Assembly: GCF_003385515.1 (NCBI RefSeq)
Contig: NZ_QNVT01000001.1
Location: forward strand, 124,001-188,000
From: Chryseobacterium pennae
GTDB lineage: Bacteria > Bacteroidota > Bacteroidia > Flavobacteriales > Weeksellaceae
Reading direction: 5' to 3'
Length of the DNA: 64,000 nucleotides
Made by a program: the position numbers and the translations under genes. The notes beneath the pieces are model-generated. The model saw only the letters and a list, made by a program, of their open reading frames with translations, had not been told where the DNA came from and searched no databases. Shown here one piece after another: positions 34,074 to 43,729 of the stretch; positions within the stretch are counted from its first letter, which is position 1, and the number at the start of each line of letters is the position of its first letter.

Positions 34074-35324
34074 ATGCTGGCTTTAAAAGCAGAAAATATA
34101 TCAAAACAATACCGCCTCGGACAGGTGGGTACCGGAACTTTATCTCATGACCTGAACAGATTCTGGCATAAGGTAAGGGGAAAAGAAGATCCTTATTTGA
34201 AAATTGGGGAAACCAATGACAGAACAACAAAAGGAGATTCTGAATATGTATGGTCTTTACGCGATATCAATTTTGAGATAGAACAGGGAGATGCCGTTGG
34301 AATCATAGGAAGAAACGGAGCGGGTAAATCTACTTTGCTTAAATTACTGAGTAAGGTAACCAAACCAACAACCGGGAAGATTTATACTCAGGGAAGAATT
34401 GCATCCCTGCTGGAAGTAGGAACAGGTTTTCACCCTGAAATGACAGGTCGTGAGAATGTATATCTTAACGGAGCTATTCTTGGGATGACCAGAAAGGAAA
34501 TTACCCGAAAATTTGATGAAATTGTAGACTTTTCAGGAGTTGAAAGATATATAGATACTCCGGTAAAAAGATATTCTTCCGGAATGTACGTCCGTCTGGC
34601 ATTTGCTGTAGCAGCACACCTTGAGTCTGAGATTTTGATCGTAGATGAAGTACTTGCAGTAGGAGATTCTGAGTTTCAGAAAAAATGCCTTGGAAAAATG
34701 GGTGATGTCACGAAGGGACAGGGAAGAACAGTTCTTTTTGTAAGCCACAATATGGCTGCGATTAATGAGCTTTGCAACAGTGCTATTTTATTAGATCAAG
34801 GCTCCGTGGCCATGCAGGGAGACAAAGATAAATGTATTATTGAATACCAGCGTAAGAATTCCTATATCTCTCATTATGAAGTCTCAAAGGATGGTTTTGA
34901 AATCGGAAATGACAGAATTAAAGTTCAGGCCTATTCAGCAACACCTATACAGGGAAATGTACTGAATATCAATTCAGGAGTAAGAATAAAGGTTGATTTT
35001 ATAAGCACGATTCAAAATGCTACTGTAGATCTTTCTTTCTATATCAAAAACTCTCATGAAGTGATTGTCATGAGTAACGGCTTTATGATCAGTGAAAATG
35101 GAGAACCGGGAGGTTACTCTATCAGCTTTGATATTCCGGCCAATATACTTAATGAGGATTCTTATTATTTTGATATGTTTTGGGGAATGAACCGTTCTGA
35201 GATCGCATTCAAAACACAATCATTTGGTTTTGAGATCAATGGAATAAGAAATCAGTTTGGAGACATCAAAAAATCACCGGGTGTAATTTCTCCTGCTATT
35301 GTTTCGGAAATCAAAAAGTTATAA
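34074..35324 (+). CDS. wzt: Polysaccharide ABC exporter, ATP-binding protein with C-terminal recognition domain (Wzt-like)
   Basis: The ATPase of the exporter. It has 416 residues: Walker A GRNGAGKST near residue 82, Q-loop region EVGTGFHPEMTGREN, signature YSSGMYVRLAFAVA near 166, Walker B ILIVDEVLAVGD near 190, and the H-loop VSHNMAA. Residues ~255-410 form an extra beta-rich domain (VSKDGFEIGNDRIKVQAYSA onward) as in Wzt proteins, where it recognises the terminal modification of the exported chain. Specificity for a capped chain is therefore likely. Confidence 0.94.
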   Translation: MLALKAENISKQYRLGQVGTGTLSHDLNRFWHKVRGKEDPYLKIGETNDRTTKGDSEYVWSLRDINFEIEQGDAVGIIGRNGAGKSTLLKLLSKVTKPTTGKIYTQGRIASLLEVGTGFHPEMTGRENVYLNGAILGMTRKEITRKFDEIVDFSGVERYIDTPVKRYSSGMYVRLAFAVAAHLESEILIVDEVLAVGDSEFQKKCLGKMGDVTKGQGRTVLFVSHNMAAINELCNSAILLDQGSVAMQGDKDKCIIEYQRKNSYISHYEVSKDGFEIGNDRIKVQAYSATPIQGNVLNINSGVRIKVDFISTIQNATVDLSFYIKNSHEVIVMSNGFMISENGEPGGYSISFDIPANILNEDSYYFDMFWGMNRSEIAFKTQSFGFEINGIRNQFGDIKKSPGVISPAIVSEIKKL

Positions 35325-35357
35325 CTTTTCAGTGCTCATCCTTCAAAATAATTCGTC

Positions 35358-36335
35358 ATGCTTTTAAATATAATCTTTTCATATAACCGTGCCATGCAAG
35401 TAGATTACCTGCTGAGTACTATTTTAAAAAGAATTAAAATAGATGATTATGAAACTGTGATTTTGTACCATACCACAGGGAATCATCATTTAGGCTACAA
35501 AAAATTAATTGAAAAATATAAAAATCACTCCAATATCCGTTTTGAAGAAAGAAAGGAAATATGGTTTGATACTGCTTTTTTTAAAACACTTACCAACAGA
35601 AAAAATTTAAAATTCTTTCTGGAGAAAAATTTAAAGAATAAGCAGGGCGATAACTTCAAAGGGCTGCTTCAGGATTTATTAAGAAAGACCAAACATGAAC
35701 TGATCATGTTTAATACCGATGATGGTGTTTTTTATAGAGATGTATCTCTGGATGAAGAAGTGCTTTCTGAATTTAAAAAAGATCCCGAAAATTCATCTTA
35801 CAGGATGTATGTAGGTGACAATATTGAAGGTTTCCCTGATTATATTCAGAAAAAGGGCGATCATTACGAATGGGACTATTATGCCGATAAGAATATCACA
35901 CACTGGTCTTATCCTTTTTCAGTAGACGGAACAATATATAATACCAAGCATCTGTTAAAGGTTTTAGAAAAAATACCTTATCATAACCCAATTACGCTGG
36001 AAGAAAACGTGTTCAGACATGCATTACAGCATAAACTCTTCAGAAAAGGAATGAGCCCGCTGCAAACCAAACTGGTGGGAACTACTTTAAACAGGGTTTC
36101 TGTGGAGACCTTTAACCCAACTATCAACATCAGCGTTGATGAACTAAATGAAAAATTCATCGAAGGATATACCCTTCACCTTGGACTTCCCGATCATATT
36201 GATGTGGTTAATATTGTTCCATTTGAAGTAAGTGTAGTAAAAGGAGACCAGAAAGTACTTCTGTATGCTTTAGATGAAGATGGAAAGAAAATACAAAATT
36301 CGTATGGAATTGAAGGGACCAAAAACGAGTCCTAA
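35358..36335 (+). CDS. Probable glycosyltransferase-like protein
   Basis: A 325-residue cytosolic protein whose N-terminus (LLNIIFSYNRAMQVDYLLST) and the NTDDGVF motif near residue 120 resemble GT-A nucleotide-sugar transferases. The C-terminal half (TLEENVFRHALQHKL, then HLGLPDHIDVVN) is not familiar. It sits between the exporter and the amino-sugar genes, which supports a role in assembling the polysaccharide. It could also be a sugar-modifying enzyme with the same fold. Confidence 0.6.
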   Translation: MLLNIIFSYNRAMQVDYLLSTILKRIKIDDYETVILYHTTGNHHLGYKKLIEKYKNHSNIRFEERKEIWFDTAFFKTLTNRKNLKFFLEKNLKNKQGDNFKGLLQDLLRKTKHELIMFNTDDGVFYRDVSLDEEVLSEFKKDPENSSYRMYVGDNIEGFPDYIQKKGDHYEWDYYADKNITHWSYPFSVDGTIYNTKHLLKVLEKIPYHNPITLEENVFRHALQHKLFRKGMSPLQTKLVGTTLNRVSVETFNPTINISVDELNEKFIEGYTLHLGLPDHIDVVNIVPFEVSVVKGDQKVLLYALDEDGKKIQNSYGIEGTKNES

Positions 36336-36351
36336 TAGATATATAAATTAA

Positions 36352-36756
36352 ATGATTATGACTCCGCATATTATAGATTTTTTAAAGATCGGATCTCCGG
36401 AACTGGGATACATTACTGTGGCTGAAGCTCAGAAAAATGTGCCTTTTTCCATCAACAGAGTTTACTGGACTTATTTTACACCTCAAGATGTAATCCGTGG
36501 AGGACATGCGCATAAGAAGCTGCAGCAGGTTATCTTTGCAGTTTCGGGAACTATAGAATTCAACACTCAGGATCTGGATGGTAATGAGGCGAGCTTCATT
36601 TTAGATACTCCATCCAAGGGACTTTATATTCCGGAATTAATCTGGAGAGATATTAAATTCAGCCACAATGCTGTTCTTTTATGTCTTGCTTCTGAACTCT
36701 ATGACGAAGATGATTATTTCAGAGATTTCGAAGATTTTAAAAACTACAGGAAATGA
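36352..36756 (+). CDS. dTDP-4-keto-6-deoxyglucose 3,4-ketoisomerase (FdtA/QdtA type)
   Basis: A 134-residue single-domain cupin that moves the keto group from C4 to C3 of dTDP-4-keto-6-deoxyglucose. The features fit WxcM/FdtA proteins: [21 protein letters not shown], the conserved [10 protein letters not shown] metal- or substrate-binding histidines, and [22 protein letters not shown]. The stop overlaps the start of the acetyltransferase (ATGA). With the aminotransferase at 37,207 and acetyltransferase at 36,753 it defines a 3-acetamido-3,6-dideoxyhexose pathway. Sequence alone does not tell whether the product leads to Fuc3NAc or Qui3NAc. Confidence 0.9.
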   Translation: MIMTPHIIDFLKIGSPELGYITVAEAQKNVPFSINRVYWTYFTPQDVIRGGHAHKKLQQVIFAVSGTIEFNTQDLDGNEASFILDTPSKGLYIPELIWRDIKFSHNAVLLCLASELYDEDDYFRDFEDFKNYRK

Positions 36757-37223
36757 TACATCCTTTAGCTGACGTACAGTCTCAAAACATCGGGGAAGGA
36801 ACTTCCGTATGGCAGTTCTGTGTCATTTTAAAAGGGGCTGAAATTGGCAGCGGATGCAATATCAACTGCCAGGTACTTATAGAAAACGATGTGGTCATTG
36901 GAAACAATGTCACGATAAAACCAGGTGTTCAGATCTGGGATGGAGTAAGCCTTGAAGACAATGTATTCATCGGGCCTAATGTAACTTTTACCAACGACCT
37001 TTTCCCAAAATCTAAAAATAAAGATTTCAAACTGGAAAAAACACTGGTAAAAAAAGGAGCTTCTATTGGTGCCAATGCTACTGTTTTAGCAGGAATTACC
37101 ATTGGTGAAAATGCATTAATCGGAGCCGGAAGCGTGGTTACCAAAAGTGTTCCTGATAATGAAATATGGGTAGGAAACCCTGCAAAATTTTTAAAGAATA
37201 ATAACAATGATAAAGTTTCTTGA
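36753..37223 (+). CDS. Hexapeptide-repeat acyltransferase (probable 3-amino-sugar N-acetyltransferase)
   Basis: A 156-residue left-handed beta-helix protein with successive hexapeptide repeats ([60 protein letters not shown]) and a C-terminal [10 protein letters not shown]. It resembles FdtC/WbbJ-type enzymes that acetylate the amino group of a dTDP-amino sugar. It overlaps the ketoisomerase by 4 nt and the aminotransferase by 17 nt, so translation is probably coupled. Confidence 0.9.
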   Translation: MIHPLADVQSQNIGEGTSVWQFCVILKGAEIGSGCNINCQVLIENDVVIGNNVTIKPGVQIWDGVSLEDNVFIGPNVTFTNDLFPKSKNKDFKLEKTLVKKGASIGANATVLAGITIGENALIGAGSVVTKSVPDNEIWVGNPAKFLKNNNNDKVS

Positions 37224-38307
37224 TTTACAAAAAGTTAATCTCAAATACCAACAGGAAATAGAAGATGCGCTGTTGCAGACCTTCAGATCCGGATGGTATC
37301 TTTTGGGAGAAAAAACCAAAGGTTTCGAAACTCATTTAGCTCAATATATAGGAACAAAACACGCGATTGGGGTAGCCAACGGACTGGATGCACTGCGTCT
37401 GATCCTTCGTGCTTACATCGAATTGGGAATCATGAAAAAAGGTGATGAAATTCTTGTTCCTTCCAATACCTATATCGCATCTATACTGGCCGTTTCTGAT
37501 AACGGATTGGTTCCTGTTCTGGTAGAACCGGAGATCAATACCTACAATATCGATATTGCTAAAATTGAAGAAAAAATCACTCCAAAAACCAAAGGTATTC
37601 TTGTTGTTCACCTTCAGGGAAGAATCGTTTTCTCGGATCAGCTTAAAGAAATTGCTCAGAAACATGATTTAAAGATCATCGAAGACAATGCCCAGGCTAT
37701 CGGAGCAGAATGGAACGGCATAAAATCAGGAAACCTTGGAGATGCTGCAGGATTCAGCTTTTATCCTGGAAAAAATCTGGGAGCTTTAGGAGATGCAGGG
37801 GCTGTAACCACCAATGATGATGAGCTTGCAAAGGCAATCAGAGCATTGGCCAACTACGGCTCCAACCAAAAATATGTAAACATTTATCAGGGGTTAAATT
37901 CCAGACTTGATGAGCTGCAGTCTGCTGTTTTAGATATCAAGCTGAAGTATATTGATGATGAAAATAATGCAAGAAGAATTATTGCCAAAAGATTCATCAG
38001 TGAAATCACCCATCCTGATATCATCCTTCCTGAATATCCTGAAAATGAAAATGAGCATGTATGGCATGTTTTCGTTATCAGAACCCATAGAAGAGATGAG
38101 CTTCAGGCATATCTTACAGAGCATGGCATACAGACCATCATTCACTACCCTATTCCGCCTCACAGGCAGGAAGCTTACAAAGAGTGGAATGATCTGTCTT
38201 TCCCGATCAGTGAAAAAATTCATGCAGAAGTTCTAAGTCTTCCGATCTCCTTGGTTTTGGAAGAAGAAGAAGTACAGACAATTATTAAAGCGGTAAACGA
38301 ATTTTAA
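37207..38307 (+). CDS. DegT/DnrJ/EryC1/StrS aminotransferase (dTDP-3-amino-sugar forming)
   Basis: A PLP-dependent aminotransferase of 366 residues that installs the amino group on the 3-keto sugar. The PLP-binding lysine is Lys189 in [29 protein letters not shown] and NYGSNQKY are family signatures. Tight coupling to the ketoisomerase and acetyltransferase genes points to 3-amination (FdtB/QdtB type) rather than 4-amination. It is followed directly, with no gap, by a glycosyltransferase gene. Confidence 0.93.
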   Translation: MIKFLDLQKVNLKYQQEIEDALLQTFRSGWYLLGEKTKGFETHLAQYIGTKHAIGVANGLDALRLILRAYIELGIMKKGDEILVPSNTYIASILAVSDNGLVPVLVEPEINTYNIDIAKIEEKITPKTKGILVVHLQGRIVFSDQLKEIAQKHDLKIIEDNAQAIGAEWNGIKSGNLGDAAGFSFYPGKNLGALGDAGAVTTNDDELAKAIRALANYGSNQKYVNIYQGLNSRLDELQSAVLDIKLKYIDDENNARRIIAKRFISEITHPDIILPEYPENENEHVWHVFVIRTHRRDELQAYLTEHGIQTIIHYPIPPHRQEAYKEWNDLSFPISEKIHAEVLSLPISLVLEEEEVQTIIKAVNEF

Positions 38308-39204
38308 ATGGAACAACCATTAGTAACAGTGGTAGTAGTATCCTACAACCATTCACAGTTTATCAAAGAAAACCTTGACAGCATAAAAAACCAGACCTAC
38401 AAAAACATTCAGTTAATTGTAGGTGATGATGCTTCCCCGGATCATTCCGTAAAAGTTTTTGAACAGTGGTTGCAGGAAAATAATTACCCTGCAGAAAAAA
38501 ACTTCCATACTCAAAACACAGGCCTGCCAACCATGCTTAATGAATGCCTTGAGCTGGCCAAAGGAAAGTATATCAAAATCATTGCAGCCGATGATTTTCT
38601 GCATCCCGAATCTATCGAAAAATCAGTTTCCATCCTTGAAAAATCAGGAAATGAATATGGAATGTCTTTTTCTCATACTCATGCTGTAAATAACGACAGC
38701 GAGATCATTGAGGATATTGCAGACTACGATGCATTGGGAAATATAGATCCTTATGTTTTCAGAGAAGAACTTTTAAAAGGAAATAGAATTGCGGCTTTAA
38801 CGGTGCTATTAAGAACTGATGTCGTAAGAGAAACCGGCCAATATGATGCGCAGTTTATTATCGAAGATTATTACCGTTGGCTAAAAGTCAGCCAGAAGTA
38901 TTTAATTGCCTATATTCCGGAAAAGCTAGCTTATTACAGACTGCATACCGATAATATTTCTAAAGTAAAAGCTGACAGAATTGAAATGGAAGCAGCCATG
39001 CTTCAGATGATGTTTGATAAAAAAGGAGTATCAAGAGGAAGTATCAATTACATTACTCAGAAACTATACCAATCAGGCACTCAACTTCCTGAAGAATATG
39101 TCAATGCCTATCATGTCTATCCGTTCCGTTCAAAAAAACTGGACTTTGCTGTAAAAAAGAAGCTTCCTGTTTCTCTGTATAAGGTTTTAAAGAAAATTAT
39201 CTAA
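38308..39204 (+). CDS. Family 2 glycosyltransferase
   Basis: A 298-residue GT-A transferase. VTVVVVSYNHSQFIKENLDS and VGDDASPD at the N-terminus are the nucleotide-sugar-binding strand and loop; IIAADDF near residue 92 holds the metal-binding DxD. IEDYYRWLKVSQKY supplies the expected acidic residue in the second half. It abuts the aminotransferase gene exactly, so it may transfer the 3-acetamido sugar (inference from position). No membrane segment. Confidence 0.9.
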   Translation: MEQPLVTVVVVSYNHSQFIKENLDSIKNQTYKNIQLIVGDDASPDHSVKVFEQWLQENNYPAEKNFHTQNTGLPTMLNECLELAKGKYIKIIAADDFLHPESIEKSVSILEKSGNEYGMSFSHTHAVNNDSEIIEDIADYDALGNIDPYVFREELLKGNRIAALTVLLRTDVVRETGQYDAQFIIEDYYRWLKVSQKYLIAYIPEKLAYYRLHTDNISKVKADRIEMEAAMLQMMFDKKGVSRGSINYITQKLYQSGTQLPEEYVNAYHVYPFRSKKLDFAVKKKLPVSLYKVLKKII

Positions 39205-39207
39205 AAA

Positions 39208-40014
39208 ATGAATCCTTTAATCTCCATCATTGTTCCTTGCTACAATCAGGCTGTTTATCTTGATGAATGTCTTGAATCTGTACTTCAGCAAACCTATCAG
39301 AACTGGGAATGTATTATTGTCAATGACGGTTCTCCGGACAATACTGAAGATTTTGCCAGAAAATGGGTAGAAAAGGATACCCGTTTCCATTATGTTGATA
39401 AGGAAAACGGCGGTTTATCTTCCGCAAGAAATGCAGGAATAGCTGTTGCAAAAGGAGAATGGATTTTACCATTAGACTCAGATGATAAAATATCTCCGGC
39501 CTATCTGGAACTGGCTGAGAAAGAATTCAGCAATGGATACAGTGTCATTTACTGTGAAGCTGAAAAATTTGGTACAGAAACCGGAAAATGGATTCTGCCC
39601 GAATATACCCCACAGGCTTTAGCGGTAAGAAATGTTATTTTTTGTACTGCATTTTTTAAAAGAACAGATTGGGAAAAAGCCGGCGGATATGACACCAGCC
39701 TCATCTATGGTCTGGAAGATTGGGAGTTCTGGATCTCCATTCTTAAAAACGGAGGTAAAGTGTATAAAATCAAAGAAATTTGCTTCTATTACAGGATCAA
39801 AGAAAACTCTATGATAAAAGACATGATCTCAGACAACGGAGACATGAAAAAAATGGTAACCCACAATATTGTATACAAAAAACACATTGAGTTCTTCACA
39901 AAGGAACTCGGTAGTTTTGAGAAGCTCTACGATAATAACCAGCATTTAAAAAACATCCTCAACAGTAAGAGATATGTTTGGGCAAATAAAATTTTTAATC
40001 TTTTCAACCGATGA
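39208..40014 (+). CDS. Family 2 glycosyltransferase
   Basis: A 268-residue GT-A transferase: ISIIVPCYNQAVYLDECLES, VNDGSPDNTEDFAR, NGGLSSARNAGIAVAKG, and the DxD-type motif LPLDSDDKIS near residue 95. GLEDWEFWISIL carries the catalytic acidic residues. It starts 3 nt after the preceding transferase. After its stop the cluster has a 135-nt gap with a possible new promoter. Confidence 0.92.
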   Translation: MNPLISIIVPCYNQAVYLDECLESVLQQTYQNWECIIVNDGSPDNTEDFARKWVEKDTRFHYVDKENGGLSSARNAGIAVAKGEWILPLDSDDKISPAYLELAEKEFSNGYSVIYCEAEKFGTETGKWILPEYTPQALAVRNVIFCTAFFKRTDWEKAGGYDTSLIYGLEDWEFWISILKNGGKVYKIKEICFYYRIKENSMIKDMISDNGDMKKMVTHNIVYKKHIEFFTKELGSFEKLYDNNQHLKNILNSKRYVWANKIFNLFNR

Positions 40015-40064
40015 GAAAAAAGGGAGAGAAGACCGGTTACCTCAACAAAATGAAATACTATTCA

Positions 40065-40072
40065 TATATTTG
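40065..40072 (+). promoter_or_regulatory. Possible internal -7 box (TATATTTG)
   Basis: An exact TAnnTTTG element in the 135-nt gap between two cluster genes, 77 nt before the next start. No -33 TTG was seen. Confidence 0.35.
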
Positions 40073-40149
40073 AGTATCTGAATGAAATGATTTTTTTTCA
40101 GATATGGAATATTGTTCCCCTATAACACAATTAATGAAACAACTAAGGT

Positions 40150-40818
40150 ATGATTATTGGCAACGGTATTATAGCAAATGCTGTAAAATCTTATGACAGA
40201 CAAGATATAGTTTTTTTTGCTTCAGGAGTATCCAATTCCCTGGAGACAAGCGCATCAGAATTTGAAAGAGAATTTTCTCTTTTAAAAACGGTGTATGGAG
40301 ATAACAGAGAAAAGAAACTCATCTATTTTTCTACCCTCAGCATCCACGATCAGTCAAAGCAGAACAGCCCCTATGTCATTCATAAAAAAGAAATTGAAGC
40401 GTATATAGAAAATAATGTTGACCATTACCTCATCCTGCGAATAGGCAATATTGTAGGAAAGGGCGGAAATCCCAACACACTTTTCAACTTTCTGAAGACT
40501 CAGATTACAAACCATAATGAATTTACCCTGCATCTGAAAGCCAGAAGACTTCTTTTAGACATTGAAGATATCTCCAGATTTGTAGAATCTCATGGTCTGC
40601 ATTCCCATAATAAAACTATCAATTTCTCCTTTCCCTATTATTATGATTTAAAGGAAATCATCAGTGCTATTGAAAAAGAAACAGATAAAAAAGGACTTTA
40701 TAACGAAGCTGATGAAGGTGATTTCTATAAAGTGGATTTTGATGAAGATATCACGACTTTTTTCTCCGGTAAAACCCCGGAAAGCTATTTAGAAACATTA
40801 ACCAGAAAGTATATTTAA
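40150..40818 (+). CDS. Short NAD(P)-dependent epimerase/reductase-like protein
   Basis: A 222-residue protein that looks like a reduced extended-SDR enzyme. GNGIIANAV at residues 4-12 is a degenerate GxGxxx dinucleotide-binding loop, FFASGVSN and FSTLSIHDQSKQNSPYVIHKKEIE contain the Ser and YxxxK (YVIHK) pair, and ILRIGNIVGKGGN is the typical post-catalytic strand. It is about 80-100 residues shorter than usual. A sugar-nucleotide reductase or epimerase role is likely, but the shortened ends may mean changed activity. Confidence 0.7.
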   Translation: MIIGNGIIANAVKSYDRQDIVFFASGVSNSLETSASEFEREFSLLKTVYGDNREKKLIYFSTLSIHDQSKQNSPYVIHKKEIEAYIENNVDHYLILRIGNIVGKGGNPNTLFNFLKTQITNHNEFTLHLKARRLLLDIEDISRFVESHGLHSHNKTINFSFPYYYDLKEIISAIEKETDKKGLYNEADEGDFYKVDFDEDITTFFSGKTPESYLETLTRKYI

Positions 40819-40819
40819 G

Positions 40820-41761
40820 ATGGCTAATTTTTATGTAATTATTGTTACTTACAATGCCATGAAATGGGCAGAAAGATGTTTTACCAGTTTACGAAAGTCC
40901 AATATTCCCGTACAGACAATCGTTATTGATAACGGTTCTACGGATGGTACTCAGGGCTATATTAAAATAAACTTTCCTGAAGTTGATTTTATTCAGTCTT
41001 CGGAAAATCTAGGTTTTGGTAAAGCCAATAATATTGGTATTGAAAAAGCTTATAAAGAAGGAGCCGATTTTTTTTATCTGATGAATCAGGATGCATGGAT
41101 TTTCCCGGACAGTATTGAAAAATTGCTGGAAGTTTATCGTGATTATCCCAACAAAGAGCAACTTGGTATCTTAAGTCCGATGCATTTAGACGGAAGTGAA
41201 AAAAAATTAGATTCCCATTTTGAAAATTATCTGGGAAAATATGCCAAAACAAACCGCTTAATTTCTGACCTATTTTTAAAACAGCTAAGTAAATGGTACG
41301 AAATAGATTTTGTAAACGCTGCACATTGGTTATTACCTAAGTCTACCATTGAAACCGTTGGTGGGTTTAATCCGTTTTATTTCCATTATGGTGAAGACTA
41401 TGACTATTTAAACCGTGTTGTTTATAATAAAAAGAAAGTTATAATTTGTCCGGATAGCCTTGTAGTTCATGATACTAAACAGCATAAAGTTTTTCAAAAT
41501 CCCGAAGACGCTTATAAAGAAAAATGGCTTTCATTGAGGTTACAAAAACAAACCGAATTTATGAATCCTGCCCTTGAATTTGATCCAATAAAAATAAAAA
41601 AGCAGTTATTATGGGATTTTTATAAATTCGCATTAAAAGGTTATACAAAAGAACGTATTGAGCAACGTGAAATGAATAACTATTTTTTACCTCGCTTACA
41701 GGAAATTCATGAGCATCGCCAAAAAATCATCAACTCTTCACACCCATTTTTAAATATCTAA
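40820..41761 (+). CDS. Family 2 glycosyltransferase (rhamnosyltransferase-like), paralogue of 44,919-45,842
   Basis: A 313-residue GT-A transferase of the dTDP-rhamnosyltransferase-like group: IVTYNAMKWAERCFTSLRKS, VIDNGSTDGTQGYI, NLGFGKANNIGIEKAYKEGA and MNQDAW in the DxD position. It shares long identical blocks with the protein at 44,919, so one copy arose by duplication. It starts 1 nt after the SDR-like gene. Confidence 0.92.
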   Translation: MANFYVIIVTYNAMKWAERCFTSLRKSNIPVQTIVIDNGSTDGTQGYIKINFPEVDFIQSSENLGFGKANNIGIEKAYKEGADFFYLMNQDAWIFPDSIEKLLEVYRDYPNKEQLGILSPMHLDGSEKKLDSHFENYLGKYAKTNRLISDLFLKQLSKWYEIDFVNAAHWLLPKSTIETVGGFNPFYFHYGEDYDYLNRVVYNKKKVIICPDSLVVHDTKQHKVFQNPEDAYKEKWLSLRLQKQTEFMNPALEFDPIKIKKQLLWDFYKFALKGYTKERIEQREMNNYFLPRLQEIHEHRQKIINSSHPFLNI

Positions 41762-41771
41762 AAATTTCTAA

Positions 41772-42926
41772 ATGAGTAAAAAAATTCTTTTTGTTTGTTA
41801 CGGAGATTCAAATTCTCCAAAAGCCTGGTCTAATGTGCCATTCCTTTTTTCTGAAAATTTAAAAATGCAGGGATATGAACTCCTGCGTGTAGATCTATCA
41901 CCCTCAACGAAATACGAAACATTATGGAATAAATACCCGGGAAGAATTTTATCCCGATTTTTTCCGAATCATCAATATGAATTTATTAAAACTCCTATTG
42001 CAAGGATATTAGCTTATAAAAAAATCAAGAAGGTTGTAAAAAACAATCCGGATCTTTATTTTGTTATTTTATTGACTTTCGATTTTTATAATAAGTTCAA
42101 CAACACACCTTCGCTATTATTTCACGATTGGAGTTATGACATGGTGATCTTAGATCGCTTAAAGAGGAAACCCTACTTCTTTGAAAAATGGTTTATCAAA
42201 TATCAACATGAAGCATTCAACAATTCCGAATTAGTAGTTTCACTTTTTAAAGATGCACAAAAAATAATTTCTGAGCGCCATGGTAAACAAGTACATCACC
42301 TCGGCAGTAATGTTGTTAATGATATCAACTTTAATAAACCTACTGTTCAAGAAATTCTAAATAAGAAAAAAAATTCAGAACAACTGCTGCTTATCGGATC
42401 GATGAAATATTTATTAGGGGCAAGAAAGTTGGTAGAAGCAGTTAGAATTTTACAGAAAGATTTCCCCAATTTAACTTTAAATATTATTAATATTCCTAAA
42501 GATAGATTGTTGTTACAAGATACAGATCGAAATATAATTTGTTATGAATATTTGGATAAGGGAGATCCGGAACAGAATATCCAATACTATGATCTTATTA
42601 CGAATGCAAAAATTTTGGTAAATCCATCCGAAATTTGGGCTGCCTACTCCAGTACAATTGAATGTATGTTTTACTACACCCCTATCATTATAAAACCTTA
42701 TGAAGCTTTTGCTTTAGATTATGGAAAGAAAAATGATTTCGGCATCTATCTTCAAAACACTGAAGTAAATGATATTGTAGACAGTATCCGAACAATTCTT
42801 ATGATGAACGATGACGGGTATACGAAACTATGTTTAAGAGCACATGAACTGGTAAAAGATCAAACGTGGGAAAGTTATACAAAGAAAGTAATCGAACTGA
42901 TGAATAATGTAGTAAATAAAAATTAA
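41772..42926 (+). CDS. Glycosyltransferase of GT-B type (family 1/4-like)
   Basis: A 384-residue protein beginning KKILFVCYGDSNSPKAWSNV, with LIGSMKYLLGARKLVEAVRI at the start of the second Rossmann domain and NPSEIWAAYSSTIECMFYYT near the C-terminus where GT-B enzymes bind the nucleotide. The classical E-x7-E is only partly conserved (E-IWAAYSST-IE). The coding sequence looks more AT-rich than its neighbours by eye, which may reflect recent acquisition. Confidence 0.75.
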   Translation: MSKKILFVCYGDSNSPKAWSNVPFLFSENLKMQGYELLRVDLSPSTKYETLWNKYPGRILSRFFPNHQYEFIKTPIARILAYKKIKKVVKNNPDLYFVILLTFDFYNKFNNTPSLLFHDWSYDMVILDRLKRKPYFFEKWFIKYQHEAFNNSELVVSLFKDAQKIISERHGKQVHHLGSNVVNDINFNKPTVQEILNKKKNSEQLLLIGSMKYLLGARKLVEAVRILQKDFPNLTLNIINIPKDRLLLQDTDRNIICYEYLDKGDPEQNIQYYDLITNAKILVNPSEIWAAYSSTIECMFYYTPIIIKPYEAFALDYGKKNDFGIYLQNTEVNDIVDSIRTILMMNDDGYTKLCLRAHELVKDQTWESYTKKVIELMNNVVNKN

Positions 42927-42930
42927 TCCT

Positions 42931-43719
42931 TTGAAATCACTCCCTATCAGCATTTGCATTCTTTCCTGGAAAACAGGGAAAACATTGAGAAACACATTGA
43001 AATCCTATCAGAAGTATGGCCTTCTGAACATGGTTGATGATATTGTCATTCTTTTTCAGGAAATAAGTGAATCTGACAAAAAGCTGGCAGATCAGTACAA
43101 TATCAGATATATAGGATTAAAAGATAATATCGGGATTGGAAAAGGGATGAAAACACTGGCAGAAAATGCAGTTTGTGAAAATATTCTTTTTCTGGAGCAT
43201 GATTTTGAACTTGTTGAAAATAAGGAAACCGCATTTTCACGTCTCAAAAGTGGACTGGAGATGCTAGACAATGGTTTTGATGTAGTTCGCTACCGAAGCA
43301 GGAATACACCAGGTTATCCTCTTATTTCAATCAGACATAAAGGAAATGAGCTTGATTACTATGATGACTGGCATGAGTGTACTTCACCTCATCTTCTGGA
43401 ATCTCTGCACTGGCTTGATCCGGCCTCAGAATTTCCGGACAAGATACAAAAGCAGGGAGAATATTTTGTGACCACCTCTCGATGGGCAAATTGGACTAAT
43501 AATCCTTACCTTGTAAGAAAAAGTTTCTTGCTTGAGACCATTATTCCTTTCTCAGGAGAAACAGCTTCACTGGAAAGAAATATTGCGGCATGGTGGGTAA
43601 AGCAGAGCTTCAGGATTGCACAGGGAGAAGGACTTTTTAAACATAATGATCTTACCAAATATCCGAAGAAAACGATTATTCAGAAAATAATAGGGAGATT
43701 GAAAAAAATATTTAAATAA
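42931..43719 (+). CDS. GT-A-like glycosyltransferase
   Basis: A 262-residue protein with a TTG start at 42,931, chosen because SLPISICILSWKTGKTLRNT begins at residue 3 and is the expected first strand. LKDNIGIGKGMKTLAENA and LFLEHDFELVENK (in place of DxD) follow. HWLDPASEFPDKIQKQGEYF is unusual. It lies 4 nt after the preceding gene and 10 nt before the next. It is probably a transferase, with the acceptor unknown. Confidence 0.75.
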   Translation: MKSLPISICILSWKTGKTLRNTLKSYQKYGLLNMVDDIVILFQEISESDKKLADQYNIRYIGLKDNIGIGKGMKTLAENAVCENILFLEHDFELVENKETAFSRLKSGLEMLDNGFDVVRYRSRNTPGYPLISIRHKGNELDYYDDWHECTSPHLLESLHWLDPASEFPDKIQKQGEYFVTTSRWANWTNNPYLVRKSFLLETIIPFSGETASLERNIAAWWVKQSFRIAQGEGLFKHNDLTKYPKKTIIQKIIGRLKKIFK

Positions 43720-43729
43720 CACAAGCAAG

